Positions 1 to 10,097 of a DNA stretch of 51,158 bases are shown piece after piece. The DNA lies in contig JBELJQ010000011.1 in NCBI GenBank assembly GCA_042090305.1, forward strand, positions 1 to 51,158, written 5' to 3'. Position numbers and translations under genes: made by a program. Under the pieces are notes generated by a model that ran no database searches, had not been told where the DNA came from, and worked only from the letters and a program-made list of their open reading frames with translations. How positions within the stretch are numbered: the first letter of the stretch is position 1; each line of letters begins with the position of its first letter. The DNA comes from TMED13 sp042090305. GTDB lineage: Bacteria; Pseudomonadota; Alphaproteobacteria; Methylaequorales; Methylaequoraceae.

Positions 1-780
1 TCCGCAAAGAACTGGAACGAATTTACTTTCAATTGTACCTTTTCTAATTAAAGATTTTAAGACATCCTCTGATGGAGATTCTCCCTCAAGATATTTTTCC
101 ATTACATCGTCATCCATCTCAACTACTGACTCTAGCAAGCTTTCTCTATATTTTTCAGCTTTTTCTTTCATATCTTCGGGTATGTCTTCATAAACAAACT
201 TAGCACCCAATGACTCTTCTTGCCAAACAATTGCTCTCATTGTTACTAGGTCGATTAGTCCTTTGAAGTCAGCTTCGGAACCCAATGGAAGTTGTATTAC
301 CAATGGTGTTGCACCCAATCTATCCTTAATCATTTCCACACATCTGTAGAAATCTGCTCCAACTCTATCCATTTTGTTAACAAAACACATTCTGGGTACA
401 CCATATTTATCTGCTTGTCTCCAAACGGTTTCAGATTGTGGCTCAACACCAGCAACGGAATCAAAAACACAAACACTTCCGTCTAAGACCCTAAGTGATC
501 TCTCTACTTCAATTGTAAAATCAACGTGTCCTGGTGTATCTATAATATTAATTCTTTTATCATTCCAAAAACAAGTTGTTGCTGCCGATGTTATTGTAAT
601 ACCTCTTTCTTGTTCTTGTTCCATCCAATCCATTGTAGCTGCTCCGTCATGCACTTCACCAATTTTATGAGAGACACCTGTGTAATAGAGAATTCTTTCA
701 GTAGTTGTAGTTTTACCGGCATCAATGTGAGCCATAATACCAATATTTCTATAATTATTTAAATCTGTTGTTCTAGTCAC
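1..780 (-). CDS. fusA: Elongation factor G, N-terminal part (cut by window edge)
   Basis: Translational GTPase that drives ribosome translocation and, with RRF, ribosome recycling. The 260 residues present cover the G domain: P-loop AHIDAGKT at 17-24, the switch I segment RGITI near 59-63, DTPGH at 81-85 and NKMD at 135-138, all intact. The gene runs off the left edge, so domains II-V are not seen. The start is GTG at 780: it lies two bases after the rpsG stop, and an AGGTGG Shine-Dalgarno sits about 8 bases upstream inside the end of rpsG. It is last in the rpsL-rpsG-fusA (str) string, and is expected to be co-transcribed with it. Identification is certain; only the 3' end is unknown. Confidence 0.97.
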   Translation of the reverse strand, partial: MTRTTDLNNYRNIGIMAHIDAGKTTTTERILYYTGVSHKIGEVHDGAATMDWMEQEQERGITITSAATTCFWNDKRINIIDTPGHVDFTIEVERSLRVLDGSVCVFDSVAGVEPQSETVWRQADKYGVPRMCFVNKMDRVGADFYRCVEMIKDRLGATPLVIQLPLGSEADFKGLIDLVTMRAIVWQEESLGAKFVYEDIPEDMKEKAEKYRESLLESVVEMDDDVMEKYLEGESPSEDVLKSLIRKGTIESKFVPVLCG

Positions 781-782
781 TG

Positions 783-1256
783 CTACCACCTGTAGTGAGC
801 GAATGCTCTGTTTGCTTCAGCCATTTTATGGGTATCTTCTTTTTTCTTAACTGACATTCCTTTATTGTCATTAGCATCTGTTAATTCTTGAGCTAGTCTA
901 TCAACCATTGATTTCTCGTTTCTTTTCCTAGAGGCATCAACAATCCATCTAATTGCAAGAGCTTGTGCTCTTTCATTTCTAATTTCAACTGGAACTTGAT
1001 AGGTAGCCCCTCCGACTCTTCTTGACCTTACTTCTATTCCAGGTTTAACGTTATTTAATGCGTTTCTAAATACATCTATGGGACTTTTCAGTTTGAGTCG
1101 ACTTGCTGCCATTTCTAATGCATCGTATACTATCTTTTCAGATTTTGATTTCATTCCGTCTACCATTACAATATTAATAAACTTTGACAAAACTCTGTCT
1201 TTATAGAGTGTGTCAGGCCTAGTCTCTCTTTTATCTGCTTTTCTTCTTCTAGACAT
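783..1256 (-). CDS. rpsG: 30S ribosomal protein S7
   Basis: Primary 16S rRNA-binding protein that nucleates assembly of the 30S head. At 157 residues it is the normal length for the short bacterial form. The N-terminus (MSRRRKADKRE) and the conserved stretch VGGATYQVPVE near residue 80 match the family closely, as does the C-terminal HKMAEANRAFAHYRW. It sits 7 bases downstream of rpsL and 2 bases upstream of fusA, so all three should share one transcript. In E. coli S7 is the translational repressor of this operon; whether that holds here cannot be read from the short spacers. Confidence 0.98.
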   Translation of the reverse strand: MSRRRKADKRETRPDTLYKDRVLSKFINIVMVDGMKSKSEKIVYDALEMAASRLKLKSPIDVFRNALNNVKPGIEVRSRRVGGATYQVPVEIRNERAQALAIRWIVDASRKRNEKSMVDRLAQELTDANDNKGMSVKKKEDTHKMAEANRAFAHYRW

Positions 1257-1263
1257 AAATTAC

Positions 1264-1635
1264 CTACTTAGGACGTTTGGCCCCATATTTAGATCTACGC
1301 TGTTTTCGATCCTTGACACCTTCTGTATCTAATATGCCCCTTAGAACATGATATCTAACTCCTGGAAGATCTTTTACTCTACCCCCTCTAATTAATACAA
1401 CTGAGTGTTCTTGTAAATTGTGGCCTTCGCCAGGTATATAGCTTGTAACTTCAAAACCATTGGATAGCTTGACTCTTGCAACTTTTCTCAAAGCTGAATT
1501 AGGTTTCTTCGGTGTAGTTGTATAAACTCTAGTACATACACCTCTTTTTTGAGGACAGGCTTCAAGTGCAGGCACCTTATTCCTCTTCATTTGTTTAGAT
1601 CTTGGAGATCTAATTAGTTGGTTAATCGTTGGCAT
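1264..1635 (-). CDS. rpsL: 30S ribosomal protein S12
   Basis: Decoding-centre protein of the 30S subunit. The 123 residues include the two loops where streptomycin-resistance changes are known: TTPKKPNSALRK (about 40-51) carries the usual lysine pair and GRVKDLPGVRYH (about 84-96) carries the usual lysine, so the sequence looks streptomycin-sensitive. The aspartate after that second lysine is the site methylthiolated by RimO in other bacteria. It is the first gene of the str string and has its own promoter in the 126-base gap behind rpoC. The start ATG at 1635 has a GAGGATA stretch just upstream. Confidence 0.98.
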   Translation of the reverse strand: MPTINQLIRSPRSKQMKRNKVPALEACPQKRGVCTRVYTTTPKKPNSALRKVARVKLSNGFEVTSYIPGEGHNLQEHSVVLIRGGRVKDLPGVRYHVLRGILDTEGVKDRKQRRSKYGAKRPK

Positions 1636-1692
1636 ATTATCCTCAAAAGTTAGAAATTGTGTTTGGCAAAGCCACTACCAATTATTTTTTGA

Positions 1693-1720
1693 ATACTAGT
1701 ATATCTTTATATACTGTCAA
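1693..1720 (-). promoter_or_regulatory. Sigma70-type promoter of rpsL-rpsG-fusA with an internal palindrome
   Basis: On the minus strand a perfect TTGACA (1715-1720) is followed after 16 bases by TAGTAT (1693-1698, 4 of 6 consensus). Transcription would start near 1686, about 50 bases before rpsL. A perfect inverted repeat, AGTATAT-N4-ATATACT (1698-1715), fills the spacer between the two boxes. It lies in the only sizeable gap between rpoC and rpsL, so it would let str genes be expressed independently of rpoBC. Seen by eye; no transcript data. Confidence 0.6.
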
Positions 1721-1761
1721 CAACTGAATGAAAAAAAATTAAAAAGAAATAACTTTTAAAA

Positions 1762-4700
1762 TCACGCCTTTTCAGAATTTGCCTTTTCAAGCAGTTCCTT
1801 ATCTTTTTTAACTGCTTCAACCTTTACTTGAGACATAAATGAACCTGTCCCACAAGGCACCAAACGACCAACTATTACGTTTTCTTTTAAACCTTGAAGG
1901 CTATCTACTTTTCCGGACACAGATGCTTCAGTGAGTACTCTTGTAGTTTCTTGAAATGAGGCAGCCGAAACAAAACTGTCGGTTTGCAGAGATGCTTTGG
2001 TAATACCAAGAAGTACTTTATAACCTTTAGCAGGTTTTAAACCCTCCTTAGTTATAGATGTATTAATGTCTGTAAATTCTTTTTTACTTACTTGCTCGCC
2101 AGCAAGGAATGTTGTGTCACCAGGGTCTGTTATTTCAACTTTTTGCATCATTTGCCTGACAATTACTTCGATATGCTTATCATTTATTTTTACACCTTGA
2201 AGCCTGTAGACATCCTGTACTTCTTTGGTTAAGTAGTCCGACAATGCCTCCATTCCTTTAACTCTTAGAATGTCATGCGGCACCGGACTTCCATCAACAA
2301 GAATATCTCCGACCTCAACATAATCGCCTTCTTGAACAGAAAGATGTTTTGTTTTTGATATTACATATTCCACTGGTTCTAATGAAGCATCGTCAGAAAC
2401 GATAGAAATTTTTCTTTTTGCTTTATAGTCTTTGCCGAAAACTATCTTTCCTTGAATATCAGCTATAACTGCATGATCTTTTGGTCTTCTAGCCTCAAAG
2501 AGTTCAGCAACTCTTGGTAATCCACCAGTAATATCTTTAGTTTTACTTGATTCTTTGGGTACTCTTGCAATGACATCGCCTTCTTTAACTTTTTTTGTGT
2601 TTGTAACGCTAATAATAGCGTCAACAGGTAATTCATAGCTGGCAGGACTTCCATTTTCTAAAACTAGTATTTCACCCTTAGTTGATTTATCATGAATTTC
2701 AATTCTAGGAAGCAGATCCTGATTTTTGGCTTGCTGTTTCCAGTCAATAACAATATTACTTGAGAGTCCTGTAGAGTCGTCAATTATTTGTCTAGTTGTA
2801 ATGCCTTCCTCGATATCTTTAAAAACAAGTGAGCCAGTAGCTTGAGCGATAATAGGCAATGTGAATGGATCCCATTCTGAAATAACATCAGAAATTTTTA
2901 CTTTATCTCCGTCCTTGAAATTTAATTTACATCCAAATGGTATTCTATGCTTAGCCTTTTCTTTCTTATTCTCATCAAGTATCAAAAGTGAAGCATTTCT
3001 TGACATATTAATAGTAGAACCTGAGCTATCGTTTGCTGATTTAAGATTCAAATATTTAACTGCACCTGAAAATTTAGATTCAATACTTGAAATTTCTGTT
3101 CCTTTTTGAGCAGCACCACCAATATGGAATGTTCTCATTGTCAACTGTGTTCCTGGCTCTCCAATGGACTGTGCGGCAATAACGCCAACTGCCTCTCCAA
3201 TATTTACAGGGGTGCCTCTAGCTAAATCTCTACCGTAACATTTTGCACATATACCAAATTCTGCCTCACACGTAATTGCTGAGCGGACCTTAATCTTTTC
3301 AAAATTTGCTTTATCAATTAACGACAAATGTTCTTCAGAAACTATATCTCCGTTTTCTGCAATAGTTGTATTGGAATTTTTATCAATTAAGTCTTCAGCT
3401 AGTGTTCTTCCTAAAACTCTTTCTGATAAAGGCTCAACAACTTCCCCACCATCGACAATAGCCTCTAATGTTATATAATTAGTGGTAAAACAATCATCAA
3501 CTGTGACAATACAGTCTTGAGCAACGTCAACCAATCTCCTAGTTAAATAACCAGAGTTAGCAGTTTTAAGAGCAGTATCTGCGAGACCTTTTCTTGCTCC
3601 GTGGCTGGAGTTGAAATATTCTGCAACAGTTAAACCTTCCTTAAAATTAGACATAATTGGTGTTTCTATAATTTCACCTGAAGGTTTAGCCATAAGTCCA
3701 CGCATTCCTGAAAGTTGTTTCAGCTGAGCAGCCGAACCCCTGGCCCCAGAATCCGCCATCATATAAACAGAATTGTATGCATTAACTTGGTCTTTTTCTT
3801 TTGGAACCATTATCTTCATCATTTCATCTGCAACAGAATCCGAGCACTTTGCCCATGCATCAACTACTTTGTTATATTTTTCACCTTTTGTAATTAAGCC
3901 CTCTGCATACTGTTTTTCATAAGATTTAACTTTTGACTCAGTCTCATCTAGTAATTTAGTTTTATTATCTGGTATTAATAAATCATCTTTGCCAAAAGAA
4001 ATACCAGCTTTACACGCTTCTTTAAAGCCGAGTTCCATAAGTTTATCTGCGAAAATAACTGTCTTTTTTTGACCACAATGTCTGTATACTATATCAATTG
4101 CGTTACTTATCTCTTTTTTTGTAAGAACTTTATTAATGATATTAAAACTCACTTTAGGATGCCTTGGTAAAATCTCACTTATAAGCATGCGTCCTGGGGT
4201 GGTTGATACTGTCTGTACGATTGGCTGGAAATTTTCATCAAGTGTTTTATACCTACACTTGATGCTAGAGTGAAGTGTTACTATTTTTTCATCAATCGCT
4301 AGAATAAGTTCGTCTAATGAAGAAAAAATCATTCCATCACCTTTATCGCCAGGACTTATTAAACTCAAGTAATATAAACCCAGAATCATATCTTGAGATG
4401 GTACAATTATTGGTTTTCCGTTTGCAGGTGAGAGTATATTATTTGTAGACATCATTAGAACTCTTGCCTCGAGTTGAGCCTCTAAAGATAATGGGACATG
4501 CACAGCCATTTGATCACCATCAAAGTCAGCGTTAAATGCTGTGCAAACTAGAGGATGTAACTGAATAGCTTTTCCTTCAATTAGCATTGGCTCGAAAGCT
4601 TGTATACCAAGCCTATGAAGGGTTGGGGCTCTATTTAGAAGCACTGGATGTTCTCTAATCACTTCATCAAGTATATCCCAAACTTCTGGTCTCTCTTTTT

Positions 4701-5904
4701 CCACCATTTTCTTGGCGGCCTTTATGGTTGAAGCCATATTATATTTTTCTAACTTTGAGTAAATGAATGGTTTAAATAACTCTATTGCCATTTTTTTTGG
4801 AATTCCACACTGATGTAACTTTAATTCGGGACCCGTTACAATTACAGACCTTCCAGAATAGTCTACCCTTTTTCCAAGAAGATTTTGCCTAAACCTACCT
4901 TGCTTTCCCTTAAGCATATCAGATAAAGATTTTAATGGCCTCTTGTTGGTTCCAGTAATTACCCTTCCCCTCCTACCATTATCAAACAAAGCATCACATG
5001 CCTCTTGAAGCATTCTCTTCTCATTTCTAACGATAATATCCGGCGCTTTGAGGTTCAACAATCTTTGTAATCTGTTATTTCTATTAATTACTCTTCTGTA
5101 CAAGTCATTGAGATCTGAAGTCGCGAATCTACCACCATCAAGAGGAACTAAAGGTCTAAGTTCTGGAGGGATAACTGGTATTACATTTAAAATCATCCAT
5201 TCAGGTTTTAATTTTGAACTTATAAAAGCCTCTATTAACTTTAATCTTTTAACAAGTTTCTTCTTTTTTGTTTCTGATGAAGTCGATGCTAATTCTTCCC
5301 TGACAACTTTTTTTTCTTCCACTAAATCAATTTCAGCTAGAAGCTTTTGTATAGCTTCTGCACCAATCATACTTTCAAAACTATCTCCGAATTCTTCTTT
5401 TAAGCTCGCATTCGTCTCGTCGTCAAGGATCTGATATTTTTTTAACGATTTCACCATTCCTGGCTCTGTTACGATAAAGCTTTCAAAATACAATACTTTT
5501 TCAAGATCTTTGAGTGCAAGGTCTAACAATAAACCAATCCTACTTGGTAAAGATTTTAAAAACCAAATATGCGCAACTGGAGCTGCAAGCGGTATGTGTC
5601 CCATTCTTTCTCTACGAACTTTTGTAAGCGTAACTTCAACGCCACATTTTTCACATATTATTCCTTTGAATTTCATTCTTTTATATTTTCCACAAACACA
5701 CTCATAGTCTTTAATTGGCCCAAAAATTCTTGCACAAAATAAACCGCTTCTTTCTGGTTTAAAAGTTCTGTAGTTAATCGTTTCGGGTTTTTTTATTTCA
5801 CCGTGCGACCACGATGAGATCTCTTCTGGACTTGCAATTGAAATTTTAAGTTGATCAAAGTTTACTAGACTAGGCTTTTCAATTAATTTTAACATTTCAC
5901 TCAT
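1762..5904 (-). CDS. rpoC: DNA-directed RNA polymerase subunit beta'
   Basis: Largest subunit of core RNA polymerase, carrying the catalytic magnesium site. At 1380 residues it is normal for Proteobacteria. The N-terminal zinc ribbon is visible as CVCGKYKRMKFKGIICEKCG (about 70-90), the catalytic motif NADFDGDQMAVH is near 456-467, and the second zinc site CEAEFGICAKCYGRD is near 880. The C-terminal part contains the omega-binding region and ends in a lysine/glutamate-rich tail. It follows rpoB by 10 bases, as expected for a co-transcribed pair. I see no frameshift, intein or large insertion. Confidence 0.98.
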   Translation of the reverse strand: MSEMLKLIEKPSLVNFDQLKISIASPEEISSWSHGEIKKPETINYRTFKPERSGLFCARIFGPIKDYECVCGKYKRMKFKGIICEKCGVEVTLTKVRRERMGHIPLAAPVAHIWFLKSLPSRIGLLLDLALKDLEKVLYFESFIVTEPGMVKSLKKYQILDDETNASLKEEFGDSFESMIGAEAIQKLLAEIDLVEEKKVVREELASTSSETKKKKLVKRLKLIEAFISSKLKPEWMILNVIPVIPPELRPLVPLDGGRFATSDLNDLYRRVINRNNRLQRLLNLKAPDIIVRNEKRMLQEACDALFDNGRRGRVITGTNKRPLKSLSDMLKGKQGRFRQNLLGKRVDYSGRSVIVTGPELKLHQCGIPKKMAIELFKPFIYSKLEKYNMASTIKAAKKMVEKERPEVWDILDEVIREHPVLLNRAPTLHRLGIQAFEPMLIEGKAIQLHPLVCTAFNADFDGDQMAVHVPLSLEAQLEARVLMMSTNNILSPANGKPIIVPSQDMILGLYYLSLISPGDKGDGMIFSSLDELILAIDEKIVTLHSSIKCRYKTLDENFQPIVQTVSTTPGRMLISEILPRHPKVSFNIINKVLTKKEISNAIDIVYRHCGQKKTVIFADKLMELGFKEACKAGISFGKDDLLIPDNKTKLLDETESKVKSYEKQYAEGLITKGEKYNKVVDAWAKCSDSVADEMMKIMVPKEKDQVNAYNSVYMMADSGARGSAAQLKQLSGMRGLMAKPSGEIIETPIMSNFKEGLTVAEYFNSSHGARKGLADTALKTANSGYLTRRLVDVAQDCIVTVDDCFTTNYITLEAIVDGGEVVEPLSERVLGRTLAEDLIDKNSNTTIAENGDIVSEEHLSLIDKANFEKIKVRSAITCEAEFGICAKCYGRDLARGTPVNIGEAVGVIAAQSIGEPGTQLTMRTFHIGGAAQKGTEISSIESKFSGAVKYLNLKSANDSSGSTINMSRNASLLILDENKKEKAKHRIPFGCKLNFKDGDKVKISDVISEWDPFTLPIIAQATGSLVFKDIEEGITTRQIIDDSTGLSSNIVIDWKQQAKNQDLLPRIEIHDKSTKGEILVLENGSPASYELPVDAIISVTNTKKVKEGDVIARVPKESSKTKDITGGLPRVAELFEARRPKDHAVIADIQGKIVFGKDYKAKRKISIVSDDASLEPVEYVISKTKHLSVQEGDYVEVGDILVDGSPVPHDILRVKGMEALSDYLTKEVQDVYRLQGVKINDKHIEVIVRQMMQKVEITDPGDTTFLAGEQVSKKEFTDINTSITKEGLKPAKGYKVLLGITKASLQTDSFVSAASFQETTRVLTEASVSGKVDSLQGLKENVIVGRLVPCGTGSFMSQVKVEAVKKDKELLEKANSEKA

Positions 5905-5914
5905 TGTATATCTC

Positions 5915-8900
5915 CTAGTTTATATTTCTTTCAAGCAACTCAACATTCAAACCTAGCGATTTGAGTTCCATTATAAGTACATTAAACGATTCAGGTATTC
6001 CTGATTCAATATTATCATCACCCCTGACAATAGTTTCATAGGCTTTTGTTCTCCCTGACACATCATCTGACTTAACTGTAAGCATTTCCTGTAGTGTATA
6101 TGAAGCACCATAAGCCTCCAAAGCCCATACTTCCATCTCTCCAAACCTTTGCCCACCAAATTGTGCTTTACCCCCCAAAGGTTGCTGAGTAACTAGACTG
6201 TAAGGACCAATTGACCTAGCATGTATTTTATCGTCAACAAGATGATTCAATTTAAGCATATAGATTTGCCCAACAGTTATAGCTCTATCAAATTCCATAC
6301 CGGTTCTTCCATCAACAAGTCTTTTTTGACCACTAGTTTCACTTGATGCTAAATTAAAGAAGTTATTAATATCTAACTCCTTTGCACCATCAAATACTGG
6401 TGTTGCGAACGGCACACCTAACTTAAGGTTAATTGCTCTTTTGGTAATTTCATCATCACTGAGTTTCAAGAATCTAGCATTATAAATCTCTTTACCATAA
6501 ACACTTTCAAACATTTTTCTTATCTCTTTTACTTTGTCTTTTTGTTTTTTTGATTGTAATCCTAGCTTATGAAATTTTTTCCCTAAATCAACAGATGCAG
6601 CACCTAAATGAGTTTCAAGAATTTGTCCAACATTCATTCTAGATGGTACACCTAATGGATTAAGCACAATATCGACTGGTGTTCCATCCTCCATATAAGG
6701 CATATCCTCAACTGGAATAATCCTAGAAATAACTCCCTTATTTCCATGTCTTCCGGCCATTTTATCTCCTGGAGCAAGCTGTCTTTTTACAGCTACAAAT
6801 ACTTTTACAAGCTTCATAACACCAGGTTGAAGCTCGTCACCAGATTGAACTTTGTCAACCTTAGATTGAAATGTTTTATTGAGTAAGTCTAAACTTTGTT
6901 TGAAAGCATCATTAAGCATCTCAATTTTTTTCATTACTTTATCATTTTTAATTGAGATTTTTTTTAACTGAGCAAGTTTAACTTTATCTAACTCATCTTT
7001 TGTTAATTTGCTAACCTTAGTTTTAGAATCTAAACCGCTCACTGGTATCTGATTGAGTAACATTTCCTTTAAACTATTTTCGAAACTAGATTCTAAAATA
7101 AATCTCTCGTCCTCCATGTCCATATGAAGTTGTTCAATCTGCATTCTCTCATTTGATAAAGATCTTTCATCCTTATCCACACCTCTTCTTGAAAAAACTC
7201 TTACTTCGACAACTGTTCCTGAAACACCTGGAGGTAATCTCAATGATGTATCCTTTACATCAGCAGCTTTCTCACCAAAAATTGCTCTAAGAAGCTTTTC
7301 CTCAGGTGTCATAGGAGACTCACCTTTTGGTGTTACTTTACCAACGAGAATGTCACCAGGACTAACCTTAGCTCCGATATGAACAATTCCCGCTTCATCC
7401 AAATTTACTAATGATTCATCACCTACATTGGGTATATCTCTTGTAATATCCTCTTGTCCAAGTTTAGTATCACGAGCCACGACTTCAAACTCCTGAATAT
7501 GTATTGAGGTAAAAACATCATCAACCACAAGTTTTTCTGATATCAAAATGGAGTCCTCGTAGTTGTATCCGTTCCATGGCATAAATGCCACAGTCACGTT
7601 TTTTCCTAAGGCAAGTTCTCCTATCTTGGAAGCTGGACCATCAGCAATAATATCACCTTTCTCAACATAATCCCCTTCTCTAACAAGAGGTGTTTGATTG
7701 ATACATGTGTCTTGATTTGATCTCTGAAATTTACTCAATCTGTAAATATCAACACCTGTGTCTTTATCTTTTTTTTCTATTGCGCTGACCACAATTCGAG
7801 ACGAGTCAACCTGGTTAACGTATCCAGACCTTTTTGCCACAACATTTACACCAGAGTCTCTTGCAACAACGGACTCCATCCCTGTACCAACATATGGAGA
7901 TTGGCTCTTCAAAAGTGGAACTGCTTGTCTCATCATATTTGAGCCCATTAAAGCTCTATTTGCGTCATCATTTTCTAAAAAAGGAATAAGTGACGCGGCC
8001 ACAGAAACTAGTTGTTTCGGTGAGACATCAATATAATCAACTTTTTTTGGATCGAGCATTAAAAACTCACCATTTTTTCTACATGAAACTAGCGTACGGG
8101 AAAAAGAACCATCATTTCCTAATGGCTCATTAGCTTGAGCTATTGAAAATTTTTCCTCTTCCATCGCTGACAAATAAACAATTTCTGGAGTAACTTTTGA
8201 ATCAGTTACCTTTCTGTATGGAGTCTCAATAAAACCGTAATTATTCACTTTTGAATATGTAGCTAAAGAATTTATTAAACCAATATTCGGACCTTCTGGT
8301 GTTTCTATTGGACAAATCCTGCCGTAATGAGATGGGTGAACATCTCTAACTTCAAAGCCTGCCCTTTCCCTTGACAAGCCTCCCGGGCCAAGTGCTGAAA
8401 GTCTTCTTTTATGTGTGATTTCTGATAAAGGATTAGTTTGATCCATGAATTGAGATAATTGACTTTGTCCAAAAAACTCTCTAATTGATGCTGACGCTGG
8501 TTTTGGATTAACAAGATCATTTGGCATAACTGTTTGGATATCTTGAGCATTGGTCATTCTTTCTTTTATGGCCCTTTCCATTCTGATAACACCCAATGTA
8601 TATTGATTTTCAAGAAGTTCTCCTACCGACCTTACTCTTCTATTACCTAAGTGGTCAATATCATCTATTTGTCCATTACCATCTTTTAAAAAAGCAAGAT
8701 ACTCAACAATTTTAATTATGTCATTATTAACTAAAGTCCTATTATCCAAGTCTGTGTCTATTCCAAGACGAGAATTTATTTTTAATCTACCAACTGGAGA
8801 CAAGTCATATCTTTCTCTATCAAAGAAGAGGCCTCTAAAAAGTTTGTCTGCAGCCTCGATAGTTGGTGGTTCACCCGGTCTTAAGATTTTATAGATTTCA

Positions 8901-10090
8901 TTTACTGCGTCATTTCTATTTTTATTTTTATCGGCAATAAAAGTATCTCTAATATAAGTGCCTTGGGTATTGGAATTAATATCCAGTATTTTGAGTAACT
9001 TTATTTGTTTTTCTTTTAAAAAATTTAGAGTATTTTCAGTAATTTCATCACCGGCTTCAAAGAAGATAATTCCATTTTCTTTATCAAAAATATCGTTTGA
9101 TAAAAATTTACCTGTTATGTCTTCATCAGAAATTAATAGATTTTTAACGCCATCTTTCTTCATCTCATTAGCTACCAAGACATTAAATTTTTCACCAGCT
9201 TTAGCGTATACTTTCCCAGTATCTGAAGCTGTAATATCAAAATCAGTTTTGCTACCAAGAAAATCATCTTTATTATATTTAAACTCCCAACCATTATCTT
9301 TTTTTGTTAAGTCTTTAGTTTTATAAAAAATTGAAAGTAATGTTTCGTGAGACATTCCATTAATTTTGTTATAGTCTAATTCAACTCCTTTTTTGTAGCT
9401 CTCATCTCTATACTTTGCAGATTTTTCGTCATCAAGTGCAAGAAGAAGTGTAGAAGCAAGAAATTTTCTCCTTTTATCAATTCTTACATAAATCAAATCT
9501 TTAGCATCAAATTCAAAGTCAATCCATGAACCATTGTAAGGGATTAATCTTGATGCAAATAAAAATTTACCAGTTGCATGACTTTTACCCTTATCATGGT
9601 CAAAAAATACCCCTGGAGATCTATGCATCTGGGAAACAACCACTCTTGTTGTACCATTAAATACAAAAGTACCTTTCGATGTCATTAAAGGCATATCTCC
9701 TAGATAAACATCTTGTTCTTTAATATCCTTAACAGAAGAAACACCAGTCTCCTCATCAATCTCTCTAATTATTAGGTTTAGTGTAACTTTTAATAATGAG
9801 CCATATGTGCCACCTCTTTGAATACATTCATCTACATCATACTTTGGTTCTTCAAGTTCATATTTTACAAATCTTAACTCAGCCTCACCTGAAAAGTCAG
9901 TTATAGGAAAAACTTTATTGAAAACTGCTTGAAGACCGATGTCTTCTCTATCTTCGGGTTTGACACCTTTCTGCAAAAAAAGTTCGTAAGAATTCTTTTG
10001 AATTTCAAGAAGATTTGGCATATCCACTAGGTCGGGAATATGGCCAAAACTTTTTCTAATATTATGTTTAAGAGTAAAAGATTGTTTCAT
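5915..10090 (-). CDS. rpoB: DNA-directed RNA polymerase subunit beta
   Basis: Second large subunit of core RNA polymerase. The 1391 residues cover the whole family. The rifampicin-pocket cluster near residues 530-575 reads SQLSQFMDQTNPLSEITHKR followed by RRLSALGPGGL, the wild-type sensitive form. GNKGVISRI and the C-terminal QPLGGKAQFGGQRFGEMEVW anchor region, which contacts beta', are intact. The region around residues 200-390 is lysine- and asparagine-rich and less conserved, which fits the AT-rich genome. It starts 7 bases after rplL stops and is followed by rpoC, the standard rplL-rpoB-rpoC arrangement. Confidence 0.98.
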   Translation of the reverse strand: MKQSFTLKHNIRKSFGHIPDLVDMPNLLEIQKNSYELFLQKGVKPEDREDIGLQAVFNKVFPITDFSGEAELRFVKYELEEPKYDVDECIQRGGTYGSLLKVTLNLIIREIDEETGVSSVKDIKEQDVYLGDMPLMTSKGTFVFNGTTRVVVSQMHRSPGVFFDHDKGKSHATGKFLFASRLIPYNGSWIDFEFDAKDLIYVRIDKRRKFLASTLLLALDDEKSAKYRDESYKKGVELDYNKINGMSHETLLSIFYKTKDLTKKDNGWEFKYNKDDFLGSKTDFDITASDTGKVYAKAGEKFNVLVANEMKKDGVKNLLISDEDITGKFLSNDIFDKENGIIFFEAGDEITENTLNFLKEKQIKLLKILDINSNTQGTYIRDTFIADKNKNRNDAVNEIYKILRPGEPPTIEAADKLFRGLFFDRERYDLSPVGRLKINSRLGIDTDLDNRTLVNNDIIKIVEYLAFLKDGNGQIDDIDHLGNRRVRSVGELLENQYTLGVIRMERAIKERMTNAQDIQTVMPNDLVNPKPASASIREFFGQSQLSQFMDQTNPLSEITHKRRLSALGPGGLSRERAGFEVRDVHPSHYGRICPIETPEGPNIGLINSLATYSKVNNYGFIETPYRKVTDSKVTPEIVYLSAMEEEKFSIAQANEPLGNDGSFSRTLVSCRKNGEFLMLDPKKVDYIDVSPKQLVSVAASLIPFLENDDANRALMGSNMMRQAVPLLKSQSPYVGTGMESVVARDSGVNVVAKRSGYVNQVDSSRIVVSAIEKKDKDTGVDIYRLSKFQRSNQDTCINQTPLVREGDYVEKGDIIADGPASKIGELALGKNVTVAFMPWNGYNYEDSILISEKLVVDDVFTSIHIQEFEVVARDTKLGQEDITRDIPNVGDESLVNLDEAGIVHIGAKVSPGDILVGKVTPKGESPMTPEEKLLRAIFGEKAADVKDTSLRLPPGVSGTVVEVRVFSRRGVDKDERSLSNERMQIEQLHMDMEDERFILESSFENSLKEMLLNQIPVSGLDSKTKVSKLTKDELDKVKLAQLKKISIKNDKVMKKIEMLNDAFKQSLDLLNKTFQSKVDKVQSGDELQPGVMKLVKVFVAVKRQLAPGDKMAGRHGNKGVISRIIPVEDMPYMEDGTPVDIVLNPLGVPSRMNVGQILETHLGAASVDLGKKFHKLGLQSKKQKDKVKEIRKMFESVYGKEIYNARFLKLSDDEITKRAINLKLGVPFATPVFDGAKELDINNFFNLASSETSGQKRLVDGRTGMEFDRAITVGQIYMLKLNHLVDDKIHARSIGPYSLVTQQPLGGKAQFGGQRFGEMEVWALEAYGASYTLQEMLTVKSDDVSGRTKAYETIVRGDDNIESGIPESFNVLIMELKSLGLNVELLERNIN

Positions 10091-10097
10091 AATGAAG

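Noticed and set aside
5048..5434. 128-codon plus-strand open frame opposite rpoC
   Set aside because: It lies wholly inside rpoC on the other strand, has no ribosome site, and its composition mirrors the opposing codons; a shadow frame.
8440..8480. Possible rifampicin-resistance change in rpoB, and streptomycin-resistance change in rpsL
   Set aside because: Both drug-site regions carry the usual sensitive residues.
8958..9326. 122-codon plus-strand frame opposite rpoB
   Set aside because: Fully antisense to a certain gene and rich in Phe/Ser/Leu from reversed Lys/Asn/Glu codons; no homology seen.
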